NCBI GenBank assembly: GCA_033558025.1
Contig: JAUCEF010000004.1
Location: 372,001-436,000 of the forward strand
Length of the DNA: 64,000 bases
Origin: Phytophthora sp. 'mugwort'
Taxonomy: Eukaryota; Oomycota; Peronosporomycetes; Peronosporales; Peronosporaceae
Reading direction: 5' to 3'
Shown: positions 1 to 11,141 of the stretch, piece by piece
Position numbering within the stretch: position 1 is the stretch's first letter
Layout: each line of letters opens with the position of its first letter
The notes under the pieces: model-generated
What the model was told of the DNA's origin: nothing
The model's database searches: none
Seen by the model: only the letters and a program-made list of their open reading frames with translations
Translations under genes and position numbers: made by a program

Positions 1-1
1 G

Positions 2-190
2 ATCCGGTCGACCAAGACGACAAAGAAGTCGGTCATCGATGCGCACGGGAACTGTACAGGTCTGCCAAGGAGATCCTCCCCTGGAGTTGCATCACCAGAT
101 CTCTGCCGAAACTGTATCCACCACACCTACAAGTTCATCGTGGACGCCATGATCATGAAGGACATGAATGTTGGCACTTCAATACAGTAG
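2..190 (+). CDS. 3' end of an unidentified gene (partial)
   Basis: One frame is open from the window edge to a TAG at 188-190, about 62 residues. It is rich in Lys/Ser/Thr, then has a Cys-x2-Cys pair (DLCRNC) followed by a hydrophobic and charged tail ending in NVGTSIQ. The other two forward frames are also open for much of this stretch, so the choice rests on composition alone. I do not recognise the family. It could be the last exon of a gene lying mostly outside the window, or chance. Confidence 0.25.
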   Translation: MRSTKTTKKSVIDAHGNCTGLPRRSSPGVASPDLCRNCIHHTYKFIVDAMIMKDMNVGTSIQ

Positions 191-440
191 CGCATAGGCA
201 GTAGGCATAGCTGAACGCTTAAATGACAAGTGTTGATCGTGCTTTATCTCTGTGCGTCACTTGGCTCTATTGAACGAGGGGGCTGGCTGTTTTGAAGTGA
301 AAAGTTGCTGTCTGCGTCACGAAGTTATACGTCTCGTATACTGTGTCCGAAAAGTATTCAAATGTATATTGGCAGTATTGAACTGGGTGGATGCCAAGTA
401 AGGCCCGTAAAAGGTGTACATCAAATTCCACATTGAGCAA

Positions 441-674
441 CTAACGCCGCTTAAAAAGAGCTACAGCAAACGACTTCTTCTCAAAATCCTCCACCAGAGT
501 ACTCCACTTAGTCTGCGGCGTCACCAAGTGGGACAGGCGAACTCGCATCCCGTCGTCCAGCGTGTTCGTGATAATATCGTTTAGCAGTAGCACCTTCTCC
601 TTCCACTTCTTGCGACGGGCCGACACTTCAGTGGTTCCATCATGCTCAGGCTTGGCTCTCCTCCCGATCAGGAT
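441..674 (-). CDS. Possible last exon of an unidentified gene
   Basis: The minus strand is open for about 78 codons down to a stop at 441-443. The final 60 residues have a protein-like mix of basic start (ARRKKWKEKV), hydrophobic/acidic middle (LLLNDIITNTLDDG) and basic end (ALFKRR). There is no upstream ATG in frame, so it would have to be a terminal exon or a fragment. I do not recognise it. The upstream 300 bases give no convincing continuation. Confidence 0.25.
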   Translation of the reverse strand: MLIGRRAKPEHDGTTEVSARRKKWKEKVLLLNDIITNTLDDGMRVRLSHLVTPQTKWSTLVEDFEKKSFAVALFKRR

Positions 675-1964
675 CTACCAGCATTTTGAGTCTTTGAAGC
701 CGCCTTGAGTCCTTCCTTCATTGTACGCGAGGAAATTCTTTCCATCAAATCTCAGAGACCGGACGTTGTCAATGCGACTGCCGTCGAGGCCCCCATGGTT
801 TGGGCTCTAACCATGAGATGCTGCTCTTTTAGGTTGCACTTGACACAGTAGCAGCTTTACTTTGCGCGGGCAAGACGTTGGCTTTATTAGCGGTGTTAGC
901 TCTACTCTCGGCTCGGCAGAGTGCGAAATCATTTTGTCTGGGCAAGGGGGCAACGTCATGCTTAGGCTGCCTGGGCTCTTGGGTTAACGGTCTCTTCGAT
1001 TGTCATACTCCATGGCTAGTGGGAGAAGTCAAAACTTTGGATCGGGTTTCTTTTAGATCGGTACGTCTGTCCGTAAGGCTTTCTCCTGACCGAGTGCGGA
1101 AGTACATAAAACGCTGCTTGCTGCTGCGCAGTAGCGTTTAGTCGGCGGAGCAAACAGCTCCCTCCTGTTAGCTAAATTAAAGCATGTGTGGTCGGAACCT
1201 CTCTCAAGTAGCTACGTACTGGTCCATAGAGTTAAATTATATTTGTCTCGGGGAATTAAAGTATGCCGGAAGCAAGAGGGTTAACAACTTTTGTACTATT
1301 ATCTTGGTGCTACGAGTGAGTTTACGTAATAGTGGTTCGCAATTTATTAAGTTCGATGTGACCATGAATGGCTACATGCATTCCAAATTCGTCAAAGACT
1401 GCTGGTTAAAGCAACATGGTTGCGAGGATCAACCCACAAGATTCAACACAGCGGCATCCATGGCAGCCATGACACTTGTTCTGTCAATAGCGCACCATGT
1501 GGGTGGGGCACAAAAGAATTATCTGTTTACGTTCCGCTACACGACGATCTCACACCGATCAATCAAGTCAGATGAACGTCCAGAACTTCTCCACAAGTTG
1601 GGATGGAGATGACCCGAACCAAGAGGTATTGAGGAAAGGAGAGGCATCGATGCTTCGGCTCGGATTTAAGGAGTTTTATTGTCTATTATTTCGCAGCTTC
1701 AATTGTGGCTTCACGAACCGCATTTCAACCCACTTGAACACAACTCGTGTGCGCTCGCCGAGCGCCGCGATCAGCAATTGTGATGCGTGTGATGGGTTAA
1801 TGCAGGCGCTGCTGACCAGCTGGAAGTGCATAATGCACCAGATGCCGACTCGGCATCCAGATAGGCGGCGGGAGGGCTGCGATAAGACGCCAAACAGGTG
1901 GCCAAGTCGTGCGTCGCCGGTCAGAAACGTAGCGACGCACTCATAAGTCATCACAGCGAAGCCA
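675..1964. other. No assignable gene
   Basis: Several open frames of 85-149 codons overlap here on both strands (for example at 878-1141, 1184-1612 and 1497-1946 on plus and 1676-1999 on minus). None has a recognisable motif, and they contradict each other. A promoter-like stretch with ACATAAAA near 1105 followed by a GCTGCT-rich run could be part of an old LTR, but I find no partner copy in the window. Confidence 0.3.
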
Positions 1965-3377
1965 ATGAAAGTCATCGGCAGCGAGAACGACGGCTTCACG
2001 GGGATTCGACCATCGCTTCACCGCCGACATACACTCGATGGAAGTTCGTCAGTGGTGTCGGACTTGGCACACGCCCCCGTAGTATGGCGAGCTGTGATGC
2101 CTATGGGCCGGCCATCAACGCTAGTGTCGCATTCAGAGACGGAAGACGTCGGTGAACTCCGGTCGACAATCGACGGATCGATGCGGACGAAAAGGTCCAT
2201 CAATGATGCTACAAGTCTCGGTCGTCGCCCAGGGGACAAGGCCACTTTCGCCCTGCACGACGTCGACGCGTTCAGTGTTCAGCGAGCCAAGGTGATCCGC
2301 CGTGTCAGTGAGGAGCGCTACGTTCGATTCCGCAATTTTTTCAAAAGTTACGAACCGGAAATGGCCATGGAGATTCAAGCCAGAAGTGCCTCTTCTCGAG
2401 AACAATTAAATGCGTGGGTGAACTACATCGTGAGTCCCAAGGTCCTGCGCTGCATCGTGCGCAATCAAGACACTCAGCAGGAGCTCCTGGATCTATTGAT
2501 GGTGTCCGCGGCGATTTCAAAGTATGGAGAGAGCGAGTTGATGGCCAAGGACAGGAAGGGCGATCTGAGTGCTCTAGAGAAAATAAAACTCCATACTTCT
2601 GATCAGTACTCGCGAACTCGAGAGCAAAAGGATCCAAACAGCAATGAACCCGTTGCGATGGAATTCGTCATACAAATCAATGAGCGATTGCCCGAGGAAA
2701 GGCGCGTGGGTGGCGTTGCGCTTCGTGAAATTCTGGCTCATGCCAGCACCATGCAACTCGAGAGGAACCAAGAAGATGACTTCAGTCTGGGCAGAGAAGA
2801 AGAGCGGTTCAATCAAATTGTGCTCCGTGTGCAGTCGGAGTGGTTCCAGGACGCCATTCTGAAGGCGAACGGCCGGTATCTTTATGATGCCATCCGTCAG
2901 ACTACTAGTAACACCTCGTTGTGGGATGCGTCAAAGGATAAGCCGGAGTTGAGGCACGTACGCGTTCAAAGGATCGATAGACTGGGTGCTGAGGTCAAGC
3001 AGAGCGTGAGGACGGCCACATCTGAGCGTCAAATTCGACCGAGAATGCCTCCACCGCCACCTCCGCCACGTCTTGACGTTGCAACAAGGGATGTCTCGAT
3101 GACGAATGAGGCGTCGCTGGTTCCGTCACCGATCAACGCTTCAGCCAAAGTGGGGTTCACCATCTATAACCGATCCTCATCGGTGCTATCAGAAGAGATT
3201 CAAGAGAGGGAAAGCTCGCCAATTGTTGGGACGGACAAAACACGACGAAAGCTGCTGCCTCTTGGAACTACTCGGCGTCCTCGCGGTCTGCCTCCTAAAC
3301 TGCCTCAGCGTAAGGCAAATGACCCCATCGTTCACGCTCCCAGCGCGTTTATTGTCAAAGCACAAGAGCGAGAATGA
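1965..3377 (+). CDS. 470-aa protein of an unnamed family, paralogue of the 414-aa protein
   Basis: Single-exon ORF of 470 residues. I do not recognise the family, but it is clearly related to the two identical 414-aa proteins at 36.2 and 52.6 kb. Residues about 95-205 share the order FALHDVDAFSVQRA, RFRNFF, REQLNAWV, LLMVSAAISKYGESEL. A second block shares RRVGGVALREILAHAS, YLYDAIRQ and SLWDASKDKPEL. The first ~90 residues and the C-terminal ~130 are low-complexity; the latter is basic with a run of prolines (PPPPPPP). There is no signal peptide, transmembrane segment or transposase motif. The start at 1965 is the first in-frame ATG; the conserved part begins much later, so a downstream start is possible. 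About 350 bp separate it from NAA20, which converges on it. Confidence 0.7.
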   Translation: MKVIGSENDGFTGIRPSLHRRHTLDGSSSVVSDLAHAPVVWRAVMPMGRPSTLVSHSETEDVGELRSTIDGSMRTKRSINDATSLGRRPGDKATFALHDVDAFSVQRAKVIRRVSEERYVRFRNFFKSYEPEMAMEIQARSASSREQLNAWVNYIVSPKVLRCIVRNQDTQQELLDLLMVSAAISKYGESELMAKDRKGDLSALEKIKLHTSDQYSRTREQKDPNSNEPVAMEFVIQINERLPEERRVGGVALREILAHASTMQLERNQEDDFSLGREEERFNQIVLRVQSEWFQDAILKANGRYLYDAIRQTTSNTSLWDASKDKPELRHVRVQRIDRLGAEVKQSVRTATSERQIRPRMPPPPPPPRLDVATRDVSMTNEASLVPSPINASAKVGFTIYNRSSSVLSEEIQERESSPIVGTDKTRRKLLPLGTTRRPRGLPPKLPQRKANDPIVHAPSAFIVKAQERE

Positions 3378-3728
3378 GCAATATATTTGTGTATCATGTA
3401 GTCACGGCGTCTGCTGGGAAAGCATCGAGTGGCAATTTAACTTCAGGCAATTCTGCGTGGACCTGAAGCACAAAACCTCAAGAGAGAGAAAAGCAATTCA
3501 ACCAATTAATATATTGCACTCTTTGCGTTCTACTACTGTACGCATACGTCTTTCATATTGTAAATAACAAGTAGTCAGTTCCCTAGCAAAATGCAGCGTG
3601 TAGTACTGTACACCACTACACATAACAGGATATAGCAATACAAAACAATCCGGAGGAACCTCGCGATTCTATTTGCATTGCAGCTTCAAAGCAGACCTCG
3701 ATCCCATTCGCGTACCTGATGAAGCGAC

Positions 3729-4505
3729 CTACAATTGGTCTGGTGTGATCGGATATGGCAATGGTATGGTCGACTTCTTATGGACGTCTCGAGGAAGCGC
3801 CTTCCTCATATCTGCATTCAACGTCAAAAAATGAGGCAAAATTCGTTAAACCTCCCAATATCCATTTGTCTTCATCAAAAGTCACACCCCAACACCGTAC
3901 CGAATGCATCTTCCCCGTCGTCTGCACTCGAGTAGTACCCGAGTACGCGCCTATAGACCGAGTAGCCGAACTTCTCGTACATCCCGATGGCTAGCGAGTT
4001 GGAGACTCGCACGAACAGGTCCACGAAGTACCCGTCATATAGCTCCACGGACACGTTCTCAAGGTAGTCCATGAGCTTCTTCGCTAGCCCAAGACGCCGG
4101 AACTCGGGCGCGACGGTCACGGCCGTCACGTGCCCATGCCAGTTGGTGCCTTGACCTTCGGCCTTGCCCATGACTGCATGTGGCAACAATCGAATGGTAG
4201 TTAGAGCTTAATATTGCACCGTGAATGGCTCCAAAAATGTGGCTAGAAAGAGCGCAACGTACTGTAACCCATGATGGTGTTGTTCGGGTCCTCCTGAACC
4301 AGGAAATAGTCCGGCCACTTAGACAGATACTGCAGGTAGAACGACATGTTGTACTAGATAGCATAACTCGGTCAATATGCGGCTTAGGGAGGAGAAAAAC
4401 ACTTTCAAATGTGGCCGAGAGACTCACCGTTTCCGTCAGCACGTCCAGGTTGACGTTGTTGAAGCGGAACAGGTCGTCGCAGCAGAACTTGCGCGTGGAC
4501 GTCAT
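3729..4505 (-). CDS. NAA20: N-alpha-acetyltransferase 20, NatB catalytic subunit
   Basis: Four exons on minus: 4505-4428, 4353-4263, 4173-3901, 3811-3729, all GT-AG, giving 174 residues (human NAA20 178). The enzyme acetylates the N-terminal Met of proteins starting Met-Asp/Glu/Asn/Gln as the NatB complex with NAA25 at the ribosome. The N-terminus (MTSTRKF, DDLFRFNNVNLDVLTET), the GNAT acetyl-CoA loop RRLGLA, the FVDLFVRVSN block, the GYSVYRRV strand and the tail MRKALPRDVHKKS follow the family in order. Introns split codons in phases 0, 1 and 1 and splicing restores the reading frame throughout. The chosen ATG at 4505 is the family start; a TTG two codons upstream is not needed. The gene faces the SET gene, with about 140 bp between the starts. 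Confidence 0.93.
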
Positions 4506-4644
4506 GGCCAATTGGGCGAGTAGATGACGATCTCAAATGATGGTGCCGACCGTACCCTCGTGGATACATTAGGGATACGGTGTTGGGTTACATTATGGAT
4601 ACAGTGGGTACGCTGCGTGCGTGGCATTAACTGACCGACCATCG

Positions 4645-5100
4645 ATGGACGACGACGAGCTGCATGTGCCTCGGTCGTACTACGTTCTCCCTCTTGGCGA
4701 CGATGGTGTAGAAGTTCGGGACTCGAACATCCCGGGCGCTGGCAAGGGGCTGTTCGCCACGAGGCTTCACATTCGAGGCTCCATCATCTGTGAGTACTCG
4801 GGGTTAGTGTTGCCCAACGAAGCGGCCTGGAAGATCAAGGACAAGGCATACCTCATGAAGCTGGGCGACGGCGTCTACGTGGACGCTTCGCATTGCCCCG
4901 ACGTCCTGGCGCGGTACATCAACGACTGCAGAGGGCACCGTGGAGGCTTTAACGTCCACTTCCAGAAGCGTCCGGAGGACGGCAAGGCTGACGTCGTTGC
5001 GATGCGCGACATCCACCCTGGAGAGGAGCTGTACGTCAACTACGGCCGACTTTACTGGCTTGCCTACAACATGATGCATCCCAGCAATCCCGTGCGGTAA
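4645..5100 (+). CDS. Small SET-domain protein
   Basis: Single exon, 151 residues from the ATG at 4645. Almost the whole protein is a SET fold: DSNIPGAGKGLFA (cofactor-loop end), a variable middle, YINDCRGHRGGFNVHF at the position of the usual Asn-His motif, and PGEELYVNYGRLYW for the final catalytic segment. SET enzymes transfer methyl from S-adenosylmethionine to protein lysines. Here the canonical NH in the NHxxxPN motif is ND and the tail tyrosine is in VNYG, so activity and substrate are uncertain. No pre-SET, post-SET cysteines or reader domain are present. It is divergent from NAA20, and its 3' end lies about 135 bp from the 3' end of the next gene. Confidence 0.8.
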   Translation: MDDDELHVPRSYYVLPLGDDGVEVRDSNIPGAGKGLFATRLHIRGSIICEYSGLVLPNEAAWKIKDKAYLMKLGDGVYVDASHCPDVLARYINDCRGHRGGFNVHFQKRPEDGKADVVAMRDIHPGEELYVNYGRLYWLAYNMMHPSNPVR

Positions 5101-5234
5101 TTGTAGCTGTAGAAAATACAGAGACGTACAGTACCACCAGTGATTGACGCTACAGGGGGTACAGTGGTCAGTCAAGTTGTCGTTGTTGCGTGAATTGATG
5201 TTTGAATTGATGAGTGACATGATCTGCATTGACG

Positions 5235-5686
5235 TTAGTATTCGCGAAGAGAAGCCGAGATGGCCGCTGCTACATCCTCTTCACTAGTACTGCGCGGCTT
5301 AGTAAGTGTGTCCTGGTGCCCGGTGCTGCTCATGCTACTTGACATTGAAAACTTCGCACTCTGCAAAGACAAATAATCGATGTTAGTCATCGAGAAGATA
5401 CATCAAGACTTAATACAGATAGCATGCTACCTGTCGAGCAAGCTCGCCGTCCGAGTCATCCTTCTCACTCGCAACATCCGCCTTCTCTTCGTCCTCAGCC
5501 TTGCGCATGGCAGTGATCTCAGCCTCTGCGATCTCCAAGAAGATGCGCTCCCGATTGAAATCATAGTCGAACACGTCCTGTACAGGCACCAATTAATCCA
5601 GAAGTTAGTTCTGCATTGCGATCAGCAACACCTTCTCTGGTGTCCGCGTTTACCCTTTGCAGCAGATTCTCGTTCAGCGAGGGCAT
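5235..5686 (-). CDS. Small three-exon gene of unknown function, 101 aa
   Basis: I reconstruct exons 5686-5654, 5577-5431 and 5360-5235 on minus, each bounded by GT-AG and all joined in phase 0. The product begins MPSLNENLLQR, continues DVFDYDFNRERIFLEIAEAE and a highly charged Glu/Lys/Asp stretch (EDEEKADVASEKDDSDGE), and ends in a Ser/Thr-rich tail with EEDVAAAISASLREY. The acidic centre looks helical. I do not recognise the family. Consistent splice sites and uninterrupted joining support a real gene. It converges on the SET gene. Confidence 0.6.
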
Positions 5687-6465
5687 CACAGGCGCCGTCG
5701 TGAATGTCGTGTTAAGTGTGATTTTGGTGTGCTAAAGCGTAATATACGCCACAGAAACAGTCAGCTATAGTGTAAAAGAGCATAAACCAACGTATTGGCA
5801 AGAGATTCGACCGCAATGCACCTTGAGAATTGTTGCCTGGCCGCTGGAGTGCACTGGAGACGACGCCATTTCCGACCACGCGGGATATTTCTCTGTCACT
5901 AGACACGCTGGACGGACGCTCAAGCAACCAAATTACAGTCTTAACATATTAAGCACAGCCGCAATTACCAGCGTTGCGGAACAAGCGAGCACTCACGAGC
6001 TCCTAGTTCCGGATGCTACCTTGTCTTCTTCTTCAAATGGTAATGCGACGCCAAAAGTGAGATCCCTGTCATTTTTGGACGATCAATGTATGCAGGTATT
6101 CTAATATTTAATTAGTATTTTAACACAGGTTCGTCCGCAGCGCTTGATCAGTTTCCCGCTCGTATTAATATATATTGATTTTTATCAGAGGTTCTCGCCA
6201 CGAGGCGACACAAAATGGCTAATATCTCTGACCATGACTGCTTAACTTAATGGCACGAGGCTATTTTTTGCACGTATGGAGCTTACGATGCGATGCGCGG
6301 CATGACCAAGTTTCATATCCAAATGCTGAGTATCCGTTCTCCTGTCGTCTGGGTCAGATAGGAATGCGCCTCCTCAAGCCCAGGGGTTCCGGAAATACAA
6401 CTGCAATGCAACTGAGGAGACACCTAAACGTAAATAACTGTACCAGCGCAAGCATCATCAGATAA
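5687..6465. other. Intergenic, no firm gene
   Basis: The plus strand has an open frame at about 5823-6104 (93 codons, no ATG start) ending close to a possible donor after CAATGTATGCAG. It could be a stray exon, but no partner exons are visible and the dead hAT copy follows. The last 200 bases are AT-rich. Confidence 0.3.
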
Positions 6466-8190
6466 TCAATTATTCAATATTTTAAACCAAAGAACTGAAG
6501 TAATTACTATGGGCATGTACCTACGAGTCCTTATGAAATTCACGACATTGCTGACTGTCGTGGCTGTCCAAAAGCGTCGATCTTCCTTCAGGAAAAGCAC
6601 CATTTCTAGATGAAGTGGCAGCATGCGGGTGCGGTGATGAGAGAGGACGTGCTTCGCCTGTGAAAAAAATCGCTCCAGGCAGTTAGGTGTCGGCGGGATA
6701 AAAGCCAATAGTGGATACTCCACACAGCCCTCTCGCTCTGATCGGCGCTTCTTCAGTGCCTTAACGGTGAACTCCATCTTCGTGACATACGCTACCTGTG
6801 GCTCAGTACTGCGAGTCTCAAACGACCGCAGCACCAAACGCTGTGCTGCATCGATCCTATCCCTCTCACCAATCAACACGGAGACGCATGCCGACTCGAA
6901 CTCTGGGTCGTGAACGATGGCTGCATCCTGTCCCGGGGAAGTGGATAGGGTTGGATGCTGTTCAGTTATGGCGTCAAACGAGTCGCGAGCATTGAGAAGG
7001 GTGACCCCGTTGGCGCTCTGAAGTTTGTGAGACGCAGACTCGAAAAAAAATTAAGCTCCACCGGCAGCACCTTGTCTCCTCACTCCGGCTCGGTATGAGC
7101 GCTGCAATCGTGCCGTCATCGGTGCATACGAAGTCCTTCAACTTGAAGAAGCGGTCGATCATGGCGAACGTGCTCGACCAACGGGTGGCACTGCGAAGAA
7201 CCGGTCTCAAAGTGATTTTCTTCCTATAATTCACCAGATAAAATAAAATGTTAAGTTAAAAGTTTAAAATCCAAAAGCCATAAATGCAGTTTACCTAAGT
7301 TTTGCGGCGGCATTGAGACAACGTAGCTTTCCCATTAACGTGTTCAGTTTGGTCAACACCATCTCGTATCTCGTTAGGTACAACCTGACAGCGAGGTGAA
7401 GAAGGCTGACACAGCCAACGAGGGGAAAACTCAAAATCGTTGCATCTCTCCCGTTTGTGGAACAGTTGTCACAGGTGATGAATAGCAAATCGGCTGTCAT
7501 ACGCTTGAAAATTCCCGAAATCGAGCATAAAAAGTCATGTGGGACTCTGCCGTGCGGTCGTCACCTTTCCATCAATTAATGGCGCCATTGCCAAGAGCAC
7601 TGTCTCAGCGTGCCTATCGTGTTCGTATGCGGCGAATATATCGATGTAATGTTCCGAATGGAAAGTCCATCCATCAAAAATGATGCCAAAATTCTCGGGT
7701 AGCCCTTCGGTTATGATCTGCTCAACCGTTTGAGTGAGTAAACCAAGGTACTTTATTAGTGCCTTTGGTGCATATGGTAGGGAGGGAGCAGTACTTGGGA
7801 ACGGAGGCATTCTCGGGAAACGAGAAGGGCACGCTGCACGAGACAATCCAGTCTATCCAGCCGTAAATAGTTTGCGACTTCGTGTTCATAAGGATACAAG
7901 GGTCTCACTACCAGCCCCACTAGCCACCATTGTAGCCTCGTAGCCAGGGTGCTTGTTGCGGATGTGGCTGAGTTGGTTGGTGTAGCCGGTGCCGGGGACC
8001 TGCTTCCGCACGTGGAGCAGTGACATCGAAAGAAGCCCGTCGGCTCGTCTTGCTCGTCGAGAGAGAGAGGTGAAGAAAAATGACGTAACTTGCTTAGCTG
8101 TAAACTTGGGGGGGAGCGCCATAGTTTTCGAGTTAATGGTCTTGCTGGTAAAAGTAGAAATGAGCAGACGAGACTTGCAGGTGAGCGAGT
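6466..8190 (-). pseudogene. Degenerate hAT-family transposase
   Basis: Fragments in different frames run N to C on minus. At 8122-7886 is a BED-finger-like segment (TNQLSHIRNKHPGYEA) that has lost its cysteines. At 7690-7590 is the RNase H-like start of hAT transposases (NFGIIFDGWTFHSEHYIDIF). At 7470-7440 is CDNCSTN, corresponding to the second catalytic region. At 7234-7130 is SATRWSSTFAMIDRFFKLKD. At 6740-6560 is the hAT dimerisation domain (LAFIPPTPNCLERFFSQAKHVLS, shortened here). Stops and frameshifts separate all of them, so it is dead. I could not find terminal inverted repeats or an 8-bp target duplication with confidence. Confidence 0.8.
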
Positions 8191-8605
8191 GTCAAGCACG
8201 GAAATGAGTGGATATGAAACGTGGTTGGTCGTACAGATGAAGACAGATCAGTTTGAGTCCCAAACAGTACTCGGTTACAAGTACTCTAGGAACTTCTGAA
8301 AGTACGTAATTGTATTTAAATTATGCTTTGTCACAGTAAATTATTTTACGGAAATATTGTAGTATATTTCCAATAGTATTATTCATTCGGAACCCCCTGC
8401 ATTTTTGCCTTGCTAATGCTTGGCCTCTGCTGTGTAGCGGCGCGATAAAATGTAATTAATGATTAAGATTTCCGCAGCTGAAGGGGTAGGCTAAAACTAA
8501 TTCAAATTGTTTCACCTAGCCCAGTAATCTGACTGTAATCTGATATCCGATCATTTCCGAACCTGATACTTCAGACTTCGAAGTATAAGATAAACCCCTC
8601 GGTAT
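8191..8605. other. Upstream region of the APEH gene
   Basis: AT-rich spacer without a supported gene. It holds the promoter and 5' leader of the peptidase gene starting at 8606. I see no clear oomycete initiator element. Confidence 0.3.
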
Positions 8606-11048
8606 ATGGCGTCTGATGAAGCCGAGCACCAACGCGTAAGCGAGCTGTTCGCCGAGGTGGTGGACAGCTCCAAGTCCCTCGTGAGCGGCTATCTCTCCGT
8701 GGACGTGGACTCCGACTTGGCCGCCGTGCAGCTGGTGTGGGCCAAGACGGACCTGGTCAACGACGTGACACTTAAGTATCACACTGGGCGCCACGTGAGT
8801 GACCTCAGTACGCAGCCAAGGGTTCTAGACACGGGCTTCCCCACCAACTGGACCGCCGACTACACGAGTGTTTCGCCCTCCGGTAAGCGCGTGGTGACTC
8901 TCAAACTCGAGAAAACCAAAGGAGACGGCGTCCTCGAGGGGGTATTTTGTGGTAACTTTCAAAAGAGTTTTATTGTTGCTTTTTTGGTTAAGTTCTCAAT
9001 ACTAATTGATTATTCTACTGGTGCTGTGGGCAGTTTTTGAAGATAAAAAGCTCGTGTCGTCGTTCAAGGCGCCCAAGACGCTGCACGGGGCCATTTACCT
9101 CGGAGAACGAGAAGGCGGCATCGCCTGGTCTCATGACGAGAAGACAATCGCCTACGTTGCCGAGAAAAAAGTGGCTGAGTCTCCTGCCTTCTGGGAGAAC
9201 GTGAATATCAAGAAAGAGAAACAGGGGGAGAAGGAATCGACGGCCCCGCTTCCTGGAGCGAAGTTTGAATATGAAGACGACTGGGGCGAACAGTATGAGG
9301 GCAAAAAGACGGCGGCGATTTTCCTAGTAAAGTTGGCAACGGGAATAATTGACGAAGTGAAGGGCGTCCCAGAGAATTTGACGTGTGCTGATGTGGTATT
9401 CGTACCCGGAGACAAGGAACTAGTGTTTGCAGCTACCGAGACGGACAATCCCAAGCGACTGGGCATCATTTACTGCTACAATCGACCTATTGCGCTCTAT
9501 CACGTGGTACTGAACGAGGAGGACCAGACCAAAAATGTGGTCAAGAAGCTGGAGCTGATCTGTCAGGACGAAGATATTAAGGAGATTGGAACGACGAGGA
9601 GTCCACGGTTTTCACCTGACGGCAAGCAACTTGCGTTTCTCGCGACGCGAGATATTGCTACTCATGGAACTTGCAGCTTCTTGTGCGTGACGGACTGGGC
9701 GACGAAGCAAACGTCAACGGTTATTCCCATTAAGGATGAACCTGATGCGTCTGTGCTCGATGTCTCCAAGGCGTTTCATGGACTGTTTATGGGTTCATTA
9801 GGTGAACGAGCTTGGTCGCCAGACAGCAAGTACATTTATGTGGTAACACAAATGGGCTCTCGTCAGGTGTGGAAATATGTCGAAGTTGCCACGAAGACTC
9901 TCATTTCGCCAGAGTACGTCGAAGGTCCTGATGTCGCCATTGAAACGGTGTTGGACCGCAGAGATAACTATTTTTTGGTTATGGTATCGTCTCCTACACG
10001 TCCGGCTAGCGTCTTCCTCGTGCAAATTGATACAACAACTGGAACATACTTGGATCTGCCGATCGTTATTGACGACCAAAAGGGAGTTACTAAGTACATC
10101 AAGCGTTGGGAAGTCTACTCCATCCCGACGGCTGTATCAGATGTACCTGCTGCAGAGAAAAAGCTGCCCGAGACACCATTAGTGTTGAAAAACTTGCTGA
10201 TTCCATCGGTTTCTAGCTCGAGTGACTATGAAGCGACTGTGATGCTACCGAGTAGCGCCCCACCAGCTGATGGCTATCCTGTCATCTTGGAGCTGCATGG
10301 TGGACCACACGGCAACTCGCTCGTCATGTATCGAAACCTGTGCGACTTCTGGGCTGCCTTGGGTTTCGCTGTCGTTACCGTCAACTACCGTGGAAGCACT
10401 GGATTTGGAATCAAGGCGTTGGAATCATTAGTTGGAAAGGTTGGCACGCAAGATGTGTACGACTGCCACTATGCACTGTGCTACCTTCTGGACAATAGTT
10501 CAAGACTGGGCTTATCGTTAGACAAGTCGCGTGTTCATTGCGCGGGTGGCAGTCATGGTGGTTTCCTCGTCACGCACCTCATTGCACAGTTTCCAGGGTT
10601 TTACAAGTCCATGGTGACGCGTAACCCAGTCACGAACTTGTCTAGCGTGTTCTACACGTCGGATATTCAGGACTGGGGTCTCGCTTGCGCTGGCATCCAG
10701 CGGTTCGAGTCAATTCACACGTCGCAGAAGCTGCAGAACACCAAGGACGAACTTCCACCTCCGACTCCGGAGGCGCGTCTGGCTATCCTCAGCAAGTTGT
10801 GGCAGCACTCGCCAGTCAGCAACGATTTGAGTAAGGTCACTACGCCTTCATTATTTGGACTGGGTGGAAAAGATAAACGTGTACCGCCAAATCAAGGTCT
10901 CGAGTATCGTGCGACTATTGCGAGTTACGGTGTGCCAACGCAGCTCCTTTGGTACCCCGAAGACTCGCACCCGCTGAGTTCCGTCGAGGCTTTTGGTGAT
11001 TTTTCAGTGAACTGGGGGCTGTGGCTGCTCAAGCACAACCCCAAATAA
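8606..11048 (+). CDS. APEH: Acylaminoacyl-peptidase (acylpeptide hydrolase)
   Basis: Two exons, 8606-8951 and 9034-11048, with an 82-bp GT-AG intron (donor GTAACT, phase 1), give 786 residues. A nearer donor-like GT at 8942 would break the frame. The enzyme removes N-acylated amino acids from short acetylated peptides in the cytosol. The N-terminal two thirds is the beta-propeller (AWSPDSKYIYVVTQ, FSPDGKQLAFLA). The C-terminal alpha/beta hydrolase domain carries the oxyanion region ELHGGPHG, the nucleophile elbow GGSHGG (Ser near residue 625), the Asp loop GLGGKDKRVPPNQG and the His loop PEDSHPLSSVEAFGD, which is a complete catalytic triad. An AATAAA lies at the stop. Coding is intact, so it is probably functional. 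Confidence 0.93.
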
Positions 11049-11141
11049 AAAAACAATTGCGCTGTAAAGAGTTTGATTGCGATTGTGCTTAAAGACTGAA
11101 GCGCGAGTGAAAGCTTCTACTGCTGCCTGCCACCACAATAC

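Noticed and set aside
1965..3377. RxLR- or CRN-type secreted effector
   Set aside because: No signal peptide and no RxLR or LFLAK motif in the right position in this protein or its 414-aa relatives.
8942..8947. GTATTT as the APEH intron donor
   Set aside because: It would join out of frame; GTAACT at 8952 restores the frame and family residues.
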